A stretch of DNA of 64,000 bases from Globodera rostochiensis (lineage: Eukaryota; Nematoda; Chromadorea; Rhabditida; Heteroderidae): positions 992,001-1,056,000 of the forward strand of contig JAEVLN010000013.1 of NCBI GenBank assembly GCA_018350325.1. The letters run 5' to 3'. A program made the position numbers and the translations under genes. Positions 1 through 13,500 of the stretch are shown one piece after another. The notes under the pieces were generated by a model. That model ran no database searches and was not told the origin of the DNA. It was given only the letters and a program-made list of their open reading frames with translations. Numbering within the stretch: position 1 is the first letter of the stretch; each line of letters begins with the position of its first letter.

Positions 1-113
1 ATCTTTCACAAGGTGTTTAAATTAATAGATGCTTTAAAATTTTTTCTGATTAGTTTCTGATTTTTAAATGTGATTTTATCCTGGTCCGATCAAGGACCTG
101 ATAGTGAGATCAG

Positions 114-3100
114 GGGAGGGAGGTGATCTGGACCGGATTTGCTGACAATCCTCCAACTTTTACAAAAATTTTGACAGAAATTCGCATTCCGGTTGTACAC
201 ATTGAAAGCGGGCAGCGCTTTGACAGCGAAAAGGCGCCAACACTGAAAAATTTGGACCAATGGTTGAAGTCCAATCCGAAATACAATGTGGACTTGCTAT
301 CCTTGGCCACATCTCATCCCAGCTTATTCTCCTCGTCCACCAGCAGTGCCATGCCATCCAGCAGCGGCTCCCGAAGTAAGGGTCCATTGAGGAACATCAG
401 TTTGGCAATAAAAGCCTTTAATAGGGAAAATTGGTATCATACAGGGTGACCCAAAAGTCCTGCACCACTTTTTAAAGTTATATAACTCATGTCATTCTAA
501 ACATAATGTTATGATTTTGTAGTCATTTTGTAGCCCAATCAATTCTCTATCATCTCCTTTAAACGCGATTCAATAATATCCCTAACCAACACTGAAATGC
601 CCGCTTTAAAAATTTCCACCCTTTTTGGGGTCAAAAAAGCACCGTCACTCAGACACTGAAAAAAATTCCGGTAACCAAAAAATGCATTTAAAGTCTAAAT
701 AAATTATGTAGGGAGCATGGCACAACTAAGGACCTCAAGAGCAGTAGAAGACCCTGGCCAGTGAGCAAATCCCGGACCCCTTAGCTCATCAAATTGAGGG
801 TGGGCCAAAATCCATGTTCAATGAGTAAAATGGCACAAGATACAGGCCTGAAGAGAGACACAGCCAAACAAATCGCCAAAGGCGAGCTGGGAGTTAGGCC
901 TTGCGAACTGCAAAAGCCTTGGACAGTTAGCCATTTCGGCAATAGGGAATGGATTTTCCAGCGAGACTCCGCTCCGACCCATAGGGCAAAAGAAACACAG
1001 GACTGCTGCAGGGCCAATTTTCCCGGTTTTATCGGTGCTCAGAAATGACCCCCTTACTCTCCTGCCTTAACCCCATAAAAATTCTGTGTGGTTAATTTTG
1101 GAGTCAAGGGCCTGTGCCAAGCCCCACAAAAATTTGGAGGCGACTCCACTTTACCTTCTCCGGAAATGAGAAAAAATATGCGTCCAGGAGCTGCGTGCTT
1201 TGTGCGCAAATTTTTCCGCGCGTCTCAGCCTCTTTATCCGCTCCAAGGTGGGGAACTTCTTTAAAACGTCCTGCTTGTTTTTAATCTCTACACTTTTCTG
1301 TACATTTTGAATCATTTTTGGTCTAATTCGATTGTGTTTGAAAAAAGTTATGATAAAAAGTAAGTGGTGCAGGATAGTTACAGTACAGTACACCAGGAGT
1401 ATTCTCCCGTTTTATAAAACATTACTGTAGTTTCAACACCAAAAGTGTCGACGGCTCAAAAGCAGCATTCATCTTCTGCCATCGACAACACGCAAAAGTC
1501 ACTAAAAGCAGCAACAACTTCACTTGGCACTGAAAAGAATGACGTCGCCGCTGCTAATGTCTCCGCGCTGTCGTTGTCGTCGTCGAACGCCTCCTCCGTC
1601 ACGCAGCAACTGATTGAGCAGGCAAAGAAGTGCTCCACAACAACCACCGCTGCTGCTGCAGCAGCCAAAGATGCATCTGGACAAACTTCAATTGCATGTA
1701 TGGAGACGGAAAAAAACTACTATTTTTTGTCTGATCAGAGACCATATAATTTTTTGTTTTCTATCATTTGTATGGAATTCATAAGAAATTTGAACAATTG
1801 GACAAAATTACTTTAAGCCCTTGTTTTTTTCCAGTACCATCATCGTCCTATTCAGCGTCGTCCTTGTTTGGACTGGGAGGTGGCGCTGATTTTCACGGAA
1901 GTGGTGGCGCGTGCACGTCTTCAACAGCTGCCCAAATGGCCGCCATCAACCAGCTGCTCAGCGGACTTGCACCTACCGGAGTGTCAGCACAAACAGCTTC
2001 CCAGCTCCAGGTGGGCTCTTTCGTTTTTTAATTCGGCATTAAGACATTTGCCGGACTGTTGATTTAGGAATCTCAGTTTCTTTTGTTTTGTTTTTTTTGT
2101 GCCATTTGGTGAAATTATAAAACAACGTATTTTGTTTTTATTGCATTTCATAAAAAGTTTTCCGAATTGTCATTGGTTTAGGCCACCAACTTGGCAGCTG
2201 CAACTGCGTTGGCCACATCCGCCGCAGCGGCAGCAGCATCAACGAGTTGCAGCAGCGGCGGCGGAAGCTCGCATCAACACCAAAGCATAAAGAGCATTGA
2301 GCAGCAAATGCTTCTGCTGCAACAGACGATGGCACTGGGCGGGTTAGGCTCAGGCGGTGGTACAAGTGTGATCAACCCGTACGCATCCTTCCTCTACCAG
2401 AACCCGGCTGACCTCTTCGAGTCTGTTAATGTTTTAATGAATAATTTTATCCATTTTTATTTTAGCATCAAAAGCGGGCAGCAACAGTTGTTTGGTGGTG
2501 GCACTTCATCTTCCATCTCGGCATCGGCACTTCAATCCTCCGCACCACAACAGCAGTCTTCCTCTTCATCTGTCACGTCAGCAGAACAGCAGGCAATTGC
2601 GGCACTCGCGGCCGCCGCCGCAGCCGCTGGATTTCCAACAATGACATCGTCAGTTGCTGCTAAAGGCGGTTCTGCATCAACTGCAACTGCTGACATGAAC
2701 GCACTGTCCGCCGCTGCTGCACTGAGCTCTGCTGACCTGTACCTAGCTGCAATGGCGTCCTCATTTCCGCCATTCTTGGGTGGCACTGGTGGTTCAGCAA
2801 TGTCAAACAATCTGTTTCAAGTAAATCAACAGCAGCAACATCAAACATCATCTACAACACCATCCACAGCAGGTAGTTGCCATTTATGATTTGGATTCTT
2901 TTGCAAAGGTAATACTTCTGATCAGATCAGAAAGTTGTATACGTCCCTTTCTCTCCCTAGCAGCGTTGTCATCGTCTTCGTCGTTGGCTGGAATGAACGC
3001 AGCGTTGGAGCAGCTGTTTCAAGCAGCCGGCATGGACGCATCCGCGTTGATGATGGGCCTCAACACAGCAGCGACGCCGGCAATGCCAACACCACCGTAT

Positions 3101-3778
3101 CATCAACAGCAAAAAGGTGCCGCTCACCAAACATCTTCAACCAACAGTGCTGGACCATCCGGGATTGGCGACGGAAGCAGCAACTCTTCACTGTTTGCAT
3201 CATCAACAAAAAGTGTACTCACCAAAGTGGAGTCGGCAAAAACAAGTGAGTTGAAGGCTCTTAGAGGTGAACTCGGCATCAATCACAATAAACTTTGATG
3301 CGTTTAAATAATCCTGAAAACTTTCTTAAGATAAATTGAGATTTGTTTATTTTTGATTTTTTTAGTCTCTCTTCCGTTGATGGCTTCAACAATAGCATCT
3401 TCACGGCAGCAGCAGCAACGTGAAAGTCCGGCACGAAAGATGGGAATGACATTCATTGGTGGCCCGAAGGGCCTAAAGTTGAACGCGGTGCTAGAAAAAC
3501 TAAACGCATCAAGTTCAAGCTGTAGCAGCAATAGCAGTGGGGTGACAACAACACATGCTGCTGCGATGAGCAATGAGCAGCTGCAGCAACAGCAGCAGAC
3601 GGAAGCAGTTCCGAGCAGTGTCCAACCGCAGAAGCAGGAAAGGGTGGAGGAGAATTCTGAATCATCAATACCAACAGAATTGGCAAATCAAGGAGAGAAA
3701 ATTGAGCCGGAATCATTGGAAATCAAACAGAACGTGTCTAATGATGATGACAACGGTGAAAAAATGGATGATAAATAA
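114..3778 (+). CDS. chd-7: CHD7/CHD8/Kismet-type chromatin remodeller, C-terminal exons (5' end outside window)
   Basis: Exons: 114..375, 1446..1697, 1835..2010, 2182..2420, 2466..2872, 2961..3245, 3366..3778; phases are continuous and the last exon ends in TAA. The first exon encodes a BRK-like domain (IRIPVVHIESGQRF, then the KAPTLKNLDQWLKSNPKYNVD block), which matches the arrangement I recall for the C-terminal part of class III CHD remodellers. The rest is Ala/Ser/Gln-rich low complexity (poly-Ala around 2610, Gln runs around 2830 and 3590), ending in an acidic tail (NDDDNGEKMDD). Such proteins use ATP-dependent nucleosome remodelling to control transcription in the nucleus, but the chromodomain and helicase parts lie upstream of the window. 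The first acceptor is chosen after the in-frame stop at 105-107. A SWI/SNF BRK protein is the alternative; the low-complexity tail favours CHD7/8. Low-complexity exon borders are the least certain. Confidence 0.65.
440..1390. mobile_element. degenerate Tc1/mariner-like element in a chd-7 intron
   Basis: The ends share the inverted sequence TCCTGCACCACTT, next to a TA on each side. The inside translates in pieces into a transposase helix-turn-helix (MAQDTGLKRDTAKQIAKGEL) followed at once by a catalytic-region fragment (DSAPTHRAKETQDCC), so the middle of the transposase has been deleted. Several stops follow. It is a dead, internally deleted copy on the + strand. Confidence 0.7.
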
Positions 3779-3976
3779 ATGGAAATGGATGAATGATGGA
3801 TGTGCGAAAGCTTCGTTTTCAGGTCTGATCATAGGTATTTTAATCTGACTCTATCTGCTGACCAGACAGGTAACATACAAAAAATGCGATCTGGAAACAA
3901 AGCTGACATCATCTATTTTTTCCCCGATCTCCTCACATTTTGTGTCAACTGGATATTTATTTTTAGGACAATAGGT
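3779..3976. other. 3' flank of chd-7
   Basis: Likely 3' UTR and flank of the remodeller gene, AT-rich. No further coding sequence or recognisable element is seen before the foldback element that starts at 3986. Confidence 0.4.
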
Positions 3977-3985
3977 GTCCGTCTA

Positions 3986-4360
3986 CGAAGCGGGCCATTA
4001 GCGTCTGGCCACTAGCGTCTCAGGGACGTTTGGCAGCTCATAACTTTTTTCAAGACTGACCAATATTTATAATCTTTATATCGAAAGGCCGTAATAAGAC
4101 GAAGCTATTTATAAGCATTCGAAAAACATTGGATAAAGTTGAACAAAGTTATGACCAGAAACCAATGAAAAAGTCCCATTTTTGCACTTTTTCATGTAGA
4201 ACTTTTTAATAGTGCATCCAACCGGCACGTAGCTGCTGACATATATATTCTAATCATTTAGAGCTTTCGAATGATATAAAGATTGGCCAGTCTTGAAAAA
4301 AGTTATGAGCTGCCAAACGTCCTTGAGACGCTAGTGGCCAGACGCTAATGACCCCTACTC
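3986..4360. mobile_element. foldback (Mutator-like?) element FB1
   Basis: The left end starts CGAAGCGGGCCATTAGCG and the right end is its inverted relative (...GCTAATGACCCCTACTC). Each arm holds copies of a 10-15 bp motif around GCGTCTGGCC. The inner arms are also inverted (CATAACTTTTTTCAAGACTG against CAGTCTTGAAAAAAGTTATG). Flanks 3977-3985 and 4361-4369 are the same 9 bp, GTCCGTCTA. There is no coding sequence. Confidence 0.85.
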
Positions 4361-4369
4361 GTCCGTCTA

Positions 4370-6378
4370 TGTTCATTCATTTATCTTTTTTATAATTTAT
4401 TATATATATTTTTTTAAATTTTGAGCCTTTCTTTCCATTGTGTTCTTCTGTTGTAGAAAGCGACACAATATATGTTTTTCTATAGTGTAATGCTTCGTTG
4501 TTAAATGGCTTGATCTTAGGAATTATTTAAAACTAAAGATTTTAATAATTTTTTAGTCTTTCATTAGTTGCAAAAATTTTAAAAACCTAAAAATTATAGC
4601 TTTTAATGGGGAGTACATTTTTTTTTAAACTAGAGTTTTAATCCCTAATCAAATTATTGGTATTTAACAAATAATTTGTTAATGTTCCTCCTTATAACAC
4701 AACTTATCGGCCTTCAGAGTGTGTAGTGCGCATAATGCTCCTTTATTCACAAAAACACCCTAATCGACACGACTCGCGCAGCGCAGCTGTGACAGCCAGT
4801 GTTCTGTCCCATAAAAATTAATCAAATCATCGGGTACCGATGGGGGGGGGCATTTTTCCTCCTTACAAAGCACTGCATTATCTTCGGAACACCGCTTCTA
4901 CTCGCTGATCATCATCATTATCCACCTATTCGCCCACCCTGTATAAACATATTCGGATGTAGTAATTAAATTTTGGACTTTTTGGAGTTCAGCTCTAATA
5001 CGAAAAGTGCAACTCAAAATGTTTACCGACATTTGTGCACTAATTGGTAAGGCAAAACCTAGCACAATGCGTCACAATAAATAAGTCTGTCGGCTAATCG
5101 TTGTTCTGCTTATGACTACTCCCATACTGCTTGTTTAATCAACATGCGCACGACGCCGTCTTGTTGAAATTGCGTTGAAAAATGCGCTCGCGGCGCATAT
5201 GTCGATCGATTTTGCCTTAGGGTGCAAATGTCGAATGATTTTATTTTTGTTTAAAAAAATCATTTTCGGGTTTGGATTCAGTCGATCCTTAAAGGTATTT
5301 TGTGGTTTTTGATTTTTTAATGCTGAAAAGGCATCTACCTAAATGTGTATAGATAAATCTGTGCAACAATCATTCCTCCGATTATGGATCAATAAATGCA
5401 TTTTTACTTTGCTTCAAAACCGCTAAAGTGATCTGTCGCAAACGTACCCCCCCCCCCCCCCCCCCCACTATTCCAACTGCCTTTTAACTCAGAGCAAAAC
5501 CATTTTCATTATTTGTCCTTCAACCGTCCGCCCATTACAGCGTTTTCTTCCATCTCCCCCCTCCCGCCTTCCCACAAAAAATGCGCGTTTTGGTTGATTC
5601 ATTTTTAGGCGGGTCCATCCCCTCCCCCCGTCAAGTACACGGCGATGATTGTTGTTAGAAAGTGCTGCTGCGGCTGTTGTTTGCTTGCGCATTCTCCCTC
5701 AACCCTACGTATTTTGTTGATTATTCACAAATTTCGTTAATGTTTTCACTCTCAAAATGATTAAATTTTGAAACTCATATAATTAGCGTGTGTATTTAAA
5801 TCAGGGCTCGGAAATTTAAAAAAAAGCAGCAGCAGGATACTAACATTACACATTAAAAAGCAGCATACTTCTAACTTAATTACCTATTCAATTTTTTATT
5901 ATGTTTATGATCAAAAAATAATACCGCGGTCATGATTCATTATTACGAATTATTGATCATTTTTGTCATTACGATTTTGATCAAAAAAGTTACATAAGTA
6001 TTCAATTCAAACGAAATAATTGAATAAATCTCTCTCTCATTTCACCGCGTATACGTCATTCCATTCTCAATTTGGTCATGTTATATGTGAATGTGTTTGG
6101 GGGGTGTAGAAGGTTTTGACGGGGGTGAGTCGATCGCCGGTGTGAAATAAATAATCCTTATATAAATTGGTCGCTCGCCTCCGTAGTCGTCACTCCGTCA
6201 CCCCCCCCCCCCCCCCTCACCCACTTCCCAAAAACCTTTCACATTTACTCTCCCCCAATAGTCTTGATCAATTCATGAATTCCTCTATTTGCTTAACTCT
6301 TACCCCCGGTGATAGTTGTTCTGTCCACCACATTTTAAATAAATTTATTTCCGGACCCGACGATTGAGGCATACGCAC
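4370..6378. other. intergenic, AT-rich, with poly-C tracts
   Basis: No gene is supported. It contains a poly-G run near 4842, a poly-C run of about 18 at 5449-5466, another at 6200-6216, and simple AT-rich sequence. Open frames here lack splice signals and look random. Confidence 0.5.
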
Positions 6379-6885
6379 AAGGTCCCACATACAAAAGATC
6401 CCCTAATGGAAAAGTCGGACAAAAGGCCCCACGTACAAAACGTCCCCTAATGGAAAGTCGAACAAAAGGTCCCACATACAAAAGATCCCCTAATGGAAAG
6501 TCGGACAAAAGGTCCCACGTACAAAAGGTCCCCTAATGGAAAATTGGACAAAAGGCCCTACGTATAAAACGTCCCCTAATGGAAAAGTCGGACAAAAGGC
6601 CCCACGTACAAAATGTCCCCTAATGGAAAATTGGACAAAAGGCCCTACGTATAAAACGTCCCCTAATGGAAAATCGGACAAACGACAGCTTTAGAGTATT
6701 CCCAATTGGAATGGGAGAAGCTAGTAGGAATGAATAATCTAGTTTTTCCACATTTAATATTTTTCGAGGACATCCGATTTATCATTATTGGTAAGACCTG
6801 TTGTCCAAATTTTCGTTATGGGCCTTTTGTCCGGGGACTTTTTGTCTGTGGAAACTGTCGTCCGCGGACCTTTTGTCCACAACAG
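6379..6885. repeat. tandem ~43-bp repeat with an opposed single copy (possible foldback element)
   Basis: 6379-6690 holds about seven tandem copies of a unit containing AAAGGTCCCACGTACAAAA and CCCCTAATGGAAAA. At 6815-6885 related motifs (GGGCCTTTTGTCCG, GGACCTTTTGTCCA) appear on the other strand, so the whole may be another element with tandem-motif arms. No target duplication was found. Confidence 0.55.
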
Positions 6886-7548
6886 ACAATGAGCGTGGCC
6901 AGCAGGGGGGCTCCAAGTCTATAGATGTTGTCAGAAATAAATGAACATTTCAATTCTAATAGTTTATTTTGAAATACAATATCTGTTTCAATCTAATTTA
7001 GGTATTCCCTATACATAAACAAACTTACAAAGCTGTGTGAAATATGTAAGACAAAAAAATATTGTTTAAAAATTGCATTAATTAATTTCCATTTCCATTT
7101 TATGTTAAAAAAATTTACAAAAATGATTGGCCTTTTTAAACGGGAGAAATCAGACCCAATCCAAAATTTGACCCGACATTTTTTGCTCAACCCGCCCCAT
7201 CCCTGGTCTAGACAGTTGTTCCTGACGGTCCCAGTTTTTCGCACACGCCGGCCCTGGAGTGTAAAACCAAAAGTGTAAAAATATTAATTAGGGACCCACA
7301 TCGACGACGCACCGCCGGACTGCCAAGAACGCGGAGCACCTTTGCGGAAGGGTTTTTCCAGCCGGAGCACCCGCCGCTTCGACGCGACCCTTTTGACAAG
7401 TTCCAAAACTCGATTCCCTCATCTAATCGCTTCAGAGACGGAATATGTGGGTTATAAAATATATGGCGTTTAAATTCGGCATTTTTGCCGAACCATTTGT
7501 ACCAAGTTGAAAGATTTCCAAACAATTTAAGCTGATCCAAATTCGCGC
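6886..7548. promoter_or_regulatory. upstream region of unc-23
   Basis: AT-rich region before the first ATG of the BAG2-like gene. No clear spliced-leader acceptor or TATA signal can be pointed to. The piece at 7220-7400 is GC-richer and unexplained. Confidence 0.3.
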
Positions 7549-10500
7549 ATGTTCAACGATGATGATCTGTTGTTTTTTGACAATTTTCCGCCACCACGTC
7601 GCCCATTTTATGCCGATCCGGAATTTTTTCATGGTTCAATGCCACGAAGGGAAGAGTCACCACCATTCTTCCAACCGCAGTCAAGGGTGGGTGCGCTTCG
7701 GGAAGGGCAAAAAAATGATTAAAACCATTTAAAAAATCAAATAAGATTTCAAAATTTTCCGTACATTATTGAAATCCAGATTCCGAATCTTGAATTGAGA
7801 ATTTTTCCAAAAAATTTAATTTTAGGTTCACAAAACAAGAGAAAATGAAAATTTTAGCCGTTTTAATCTTTCTGTAAATCTTAGAAGTTTTGAATCGGTT
7901 AAAATTTTAAAATTAATTTGCTAGTAACTTTCTTGAAAAAAATTAAGAAATTCCTAAATTACCTTCAATTTAAAAAAATCTTAAATACATATTTAAAGAA
8001 AAATATTGTTTTTCTTTGCCATTTAATTGAAAGACACAAAAAACTATTTACACAGTCGGGGTTTGGTAGGGCATTTATAAAAATAATAAAAAGAAATTTG
8101 ACTCGAGGACTCGAACCTCAGACAAAATAAGCTCTTTTGGTTCACAGTTTAACCACTGATGGGACATTTTAATTAAGGAGCCGGTGTCGCCGCCAAACCA
8201 TCAACGTTCCAAATCGCATTATGACAATGTTGCGGACAATTGGGACAGTCAGAATCGTCCATTTCAAGCGGAAAATGATGGAATACCGTTTGATGACCAT
8301 CTCCAAAATCACCGACAACAACAACAACAACAACAACAACAACATCAACCACCAAATGATCCGAATGTGCATGTGATAAGTAGGATACGGAGCTTAATAG
8401 TTTAAAGAAATAAATCAAACCAAAACTATTTATTTACTCTTTTTTAAAAATGCCCCGAGTTTTGGTTTTTTTTTATCAAAGCGGCTATATAATATTTTTA
8501 GAAAAGGAAACACCCACCATATAGTAAAGAACAGTGTTTTGCTGTTCCAACAATTTTGAACCTGTTCCTGTTCTGTTCTGAAATCTTAGAACAGCCTATC
8601 TGTTCTGTTCCTGTTCTGTTCCGACCTCGAGAACAGAACAGGAACAGAACAGAGTAAACTGTTCTTAGACTGTTCCAAATCAAAATTTTTCCGAGTGAAA
8701 TTCAGCCTGAAATTTTAATTGATGATGCATTGGACAAAGTGTTTAATCGCTTCCTAGTGATGCTCGAGACCTAACTTTACCAAGACTTGACCCCGAGACT
8801 CGAGATTTACCCTCAAAAACACGAGACTTTTACGAAAATATTTTAATTTAAGGGTTGTTCCCGACCCCTTGGGCGGGAAAAGGAGGTTGGGGTTGGTCAT
8901 GTCGAGGGTCGGCGACCCAATTTTGAGAATGGGGAGCAGCCCTAATTCAAAATTTTTTGAGAATTCTGCTTTACATCAGGGGGGCGGGTCGGCGGTGCCG
9001 ATAGGCGCCGCCGAGAAAATTTTGAATTTTTGACTTAATTTGTCAAGGGATTTGCAACCATTTTTTGAAGATTTTAATGGAATTGTTAAAAAAATTGGTC
9101 TTGATTTTTAAAAACAAAACAAAAGGGTACCCCTATGAAACAAATAAAAAATTTTTATGTCTTCAAAAAATATTAAATCTAAAATATTTTTAATTACCAT
9201 CAAAGTTCATAAAAAGAGAGAAAAAAAATAATTTACAAAGTCGGGGGTTCGAACCCACAGCCCCAGGCCTCACTCACCATCATACAAAAAAAAAGATTTT
9301 CACTAGGAAAAGTTGAACCTTAGACAAAATTGAATCAGGTCACGCAGTTTAACCACTGCGCCACGTGAGATCACAATGAATCGTTGGAAAGTTTCAAATA
9401 TATTACTTAATCAAGTTCAATTCTTCAATTTTTACCCTGTTCTAGCTTGGCCTGTTCTAGCTTGGCCTGTTCTGTTCCTGTTCCAAGGATTTTGAATCTG
9501 TTCCTGTTCCTGTGCTGTTCTGAAATCTTAGAACAGAACAGAACAGGAACAGAACAGGCCAAGCTGGAACAGCAAAACACTGGTAAAGAATAGGCAAAAC
9601 GGTAACCCCGGGGGGGACTCGAACCCACGTCCTCCACCCAATCCGTGGGCAGCTCTTCCAACTGAGCTACCGGGGCGTCCCACTTGCCTTCTTCTTTATG
9701 AGTGATCTTTTGCCCCCGCCATAGGCGTTTTAACCGAAGCGGGCCACTACCGTCCCGCCACTACCGTCCCGGTCACTACCGTCCCGGGCCACAACCGTCC
9801 CGGGCCACTACCGTCCCGGCCACTACCGTCCCAACCATTTTTTTTTGAAACGCAAAATGTGATCTATAAAATAAAATTACATTTCGAATAGATTTTAGTA
9901 AACTTCTAATCGCATTTGAATAGTTTTTTTGCTTTTTTCCATTTCCTGTCTGACCTTCACCTGCCCGAATCCCCCCACAGCCAAATGTGTCTCGAATCCC
10001 CTCAACCTCTTAGGCTAAGCTTAAGTTTTGTCTAAGCTAGGCTTAGTCTAGCTTAAGTTTAGGCCTAAGCCTAACGAACCCTTCAGGGTGGCTTAAGCCT
10101 AATAGTAAGTTAGGCTTATCAGACCGGTAGCCCTTTTTTCTTTGTCTATGTTTAGGCTTAGATTTTTTTCAATGTAGCGTCAACAAGACAAATTTTTTCA
10201 AATTCACATTGCAAGTTGCAACATCAATTAAAAAAGCACAAAGATTACAACGAAAACGCAAGCAACGATCGGATTCATGCTTTTTGAATAATTTTTAGGC
10301 TGAACTTGTTTTTGGAAGATTTTGCATTTTTGAAAAATGTTCGAATTCGGGTCCGGAGTTCGGAATTGGTCGGAACGGAGTTCGGATTCCACGCCCCCGA
10401 ATCCCCTTTTTCAACTGGGACGGTAGTGGCCGGGACGGTAGTGGCCGGGACGGTAGTGGCCGGGACGGTAGTGGCCCGGGACGGTAGTGGCCCGGGACGG

Positions 10501-13500
10501 TAGTGGCGGGACGGTAATGACTCCCTACTCGTTTTAACCGTCTCGCCCAACCAGCGTAATTCTCTCTCATCCCTACAATATGATCTGGCCTGTTGATCAC
10601 TTATTTTCAACATACTGATCAAAAAAAGCAGTGATTGATTGCCATCCTTCAAACTGATTGATTTACCTTATAAATATTTGCATTGCATTGATTTTATGTT
10701 GTTCTTCAGAGATTCACCATGAAGGACAACAACCAGCAGGACGAGAACAGTTTGCCAACAATGGGAGAAAATTTGTGGAGATCAACAATTCTGTGCCAAA
10801 TTATGAAGACAAGCGCCGACGGCGCTCCAATAGTCGGCAAGAGGATAATGACGGTAGAGACGGGGGGGGGTATGTGGCCGTGTAATAAAATTAGGCACCG
10901 GAAAACTGGGCACCAAGGAATTTGGGAAAACGGCACACGAAAATTGGGCACCAGAAAAAAATTAATAATTCATGCTAAATAATATAATGATTAATATAAA
11001 TATCTTTTATATTTTTTACATATTGGACTAGGTAACGTTTGAAATTTTGGCATACGGAGACTCATGGCCTGAAGTAAGCATCTCATGCATAGTAATCCGC
11101 CCAGTTTTCCTAAAACCCTTTGTGCCCAGTTTTCCGGATTTGGTCGAGCTAAAATGCCAAAAAGAGACAAACTACTGTATTAGCACAAACAATGTATATG
11201 CCATTTTATCTTTCTTCAAGCACAGCTGGGAACGGTGGTGGTCAACGCCGAGCGCCTTCAATCCCCAACATTACCATCGACGACTTCAGCACGTACACTG
11301 ATGGTGAGGCGGCAAATAGTGCCATCCCGCTGCCAGCACCGGCAATTCCCCTTCCGGCGCCAGAAGGCATAATCACCAATGGTGGAGGTGGGCAAAAAAT
11401 TTCACTTTTCATCAAACATTTATCGAATATTTTAAAACTATTTTTATCAACTGTCGCACTCAGTAATACTTTTATTTTTTCTATTTGAAAGATTTAATTC
11501 CAACTATTTATTTTAAAATACATAAATCTGAACAAAATCGGACGGTAACTTCGAATCGAGCTCTAATTTAAGTGGAACCCGGAACTGGAAAAACCTGTAA
11601 AATCACGAATTTTACCTTCTTTTTCGGTCCGGGTAACTCTAGTTTGAATTTAATAATACAAATTCAATCACAAATTTTAATATTATAGCGAAGCAGCAAC
11701 AGAACAACAAAAGTGCAAACGTTAAACATAAAGTTGAAGAACTAAACAAAAATGTCGTTGTTGTTGTTGATGGTGGTGGTGCTGAACGGCATGAAAATTG
11801 GGAACAAAATTTGGCAGAATTGAGCATGCAAAAACAGGAAAAAATTGATGGAGTTGTTTGTGAAAAGGAAGACCTTCTTCAACTATTTGATGAAACTGAA
11901 CATCTGACGGAGCAGCTTAGGTGCGCAAAAGCTTTATTGTCGAGTTTGTTCGGGCAGAGTTTTAATGATGCAAACTTTGAACTGATCAAGATCGCGTCGA
12001 GGTTTTTCGAGATCTTGGATAAAGATTTTGAGATTTCGATTGCATTTCAATTGATACCCAACTCTGGTAGAAAATAATGGTGCTAGGTCGTTTCGTAAAT
12101 TCCGCCACTATGGGCGTTTCGTAAATCCGCCAGGGCGTTTCGTAAATCCGCCACATATATTTTATGAAATAGTTGTAGACTAAATCAAAGTTTTAAAAAG
12201 TTATGATTAGAAAACTACGAAAAAACCCAATTTTTGGCAATTTTACATTATAACTTTTTTAATACTTATCCAATCGCTTCAACTTTGCTGTATTGCTTTT
12301 TCTACTCATTTAGAGCTTTCCATTGATAAGTAAAGAATAAGGCAAAATGTTAGCCCCGGGTGGGACTCGAACCCACGTCCTCCACCCAATCCGTGGGCAG
12401 CTCTTCCAACTGAGCTACCGGGGCGTCCCATTAGCCTTCTTCTTTATGGATGATCTTTTGCCCCCGCCCTAGGCGTTTTAACCGTTCACTTCCAACCAGC
12501 GGAACACACAAATCCTTACAGATATAAGGTTTAACAGATTTAGTGCGGGGTGTATAAAGTTATAATGTCTACGACTATTTTATAAAATATATGTGGCGGA
12601 TTTACGAAACGCCCTGGCGGATTTACGAAACGCCCATAGTGGCGGAATTTACGAAACGACCCAGCACGGAAAATAATCATTTATTTAAAATAATTTTTTA
12701 TTAATGCAAATTTAAGGGAAAATGCAATCAAATTGGAGCAAGAGAAGGAGACAATTTTGGACAAAATAAACACAATTAAAGCATCCGGAGCCAAGCTGAC
12801 AAAATTGTTTTCTCAAGGCAATAAAATTTAAACTAAGGGTCTTCAAAATCTCGTCCTCACCCGAACTATTAATGCAGCATTTGATTTAGGCGAACGGGAC
12901 GGGATGATGCTCAACGTGGAGCGAATTTTGGCACGATGTAATACAGTAAATGTATCGATTGAAACGCCACGTGATCAGCACCAATCAAGGGCGTTGGAGC
13001 AGGTCAATAAGGTGGTTATACACTTTTTATTATTAATTAACTTTTTTAAATAATTTATTTTAAATATCTAATCAAAAATATTCGAATATCTGTGATCATC
13101 TAATCAGCGGACTAATTGCCATTTCAGATGATTCAGTCCGTGTTGGATCATTCGAGTGGAAACGTTGTTGAGTCGAAACAAAAAATCCTTGGCTTTCTGA
13201 ATGCATGCCATCCCGACGAAGTCGGAAACATTGGTGTGTTTTAGCGCAACAATTAATTTTTGGACAATTGAACACAAAAATGGACAATACATCACATCAA
13301 AATATTTGTTCTAACATAAATTCTAAACAAATATCTGGGTTTAAATTTTATATATTATTTATTTTTAGTTCTTTTAGGACTAAAGCACAGAATTAGAACA
13401 CATTTTGACAATGTGTCCAATGTTCAATTGTCAGGAGTCCAAAATAATTATCAAAATTTATTGGTTGTATCTTATTTACCTAGATGAAAAATTTCAATCA

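Noticed and set aside
2470..2810. Minus-strand Ala-rich frames opposite chd-7 exons
   Set aside because: They are shadows of Gln/Ala/Ser-repeat codons on the other strand.
9601..9680. Functional tRNA gene
   Set aside because: The anticodon stem does not pair and there is no U33; the sequence is repeated inside a mobile context at 12345, so it is a tRNA-derived repeat.
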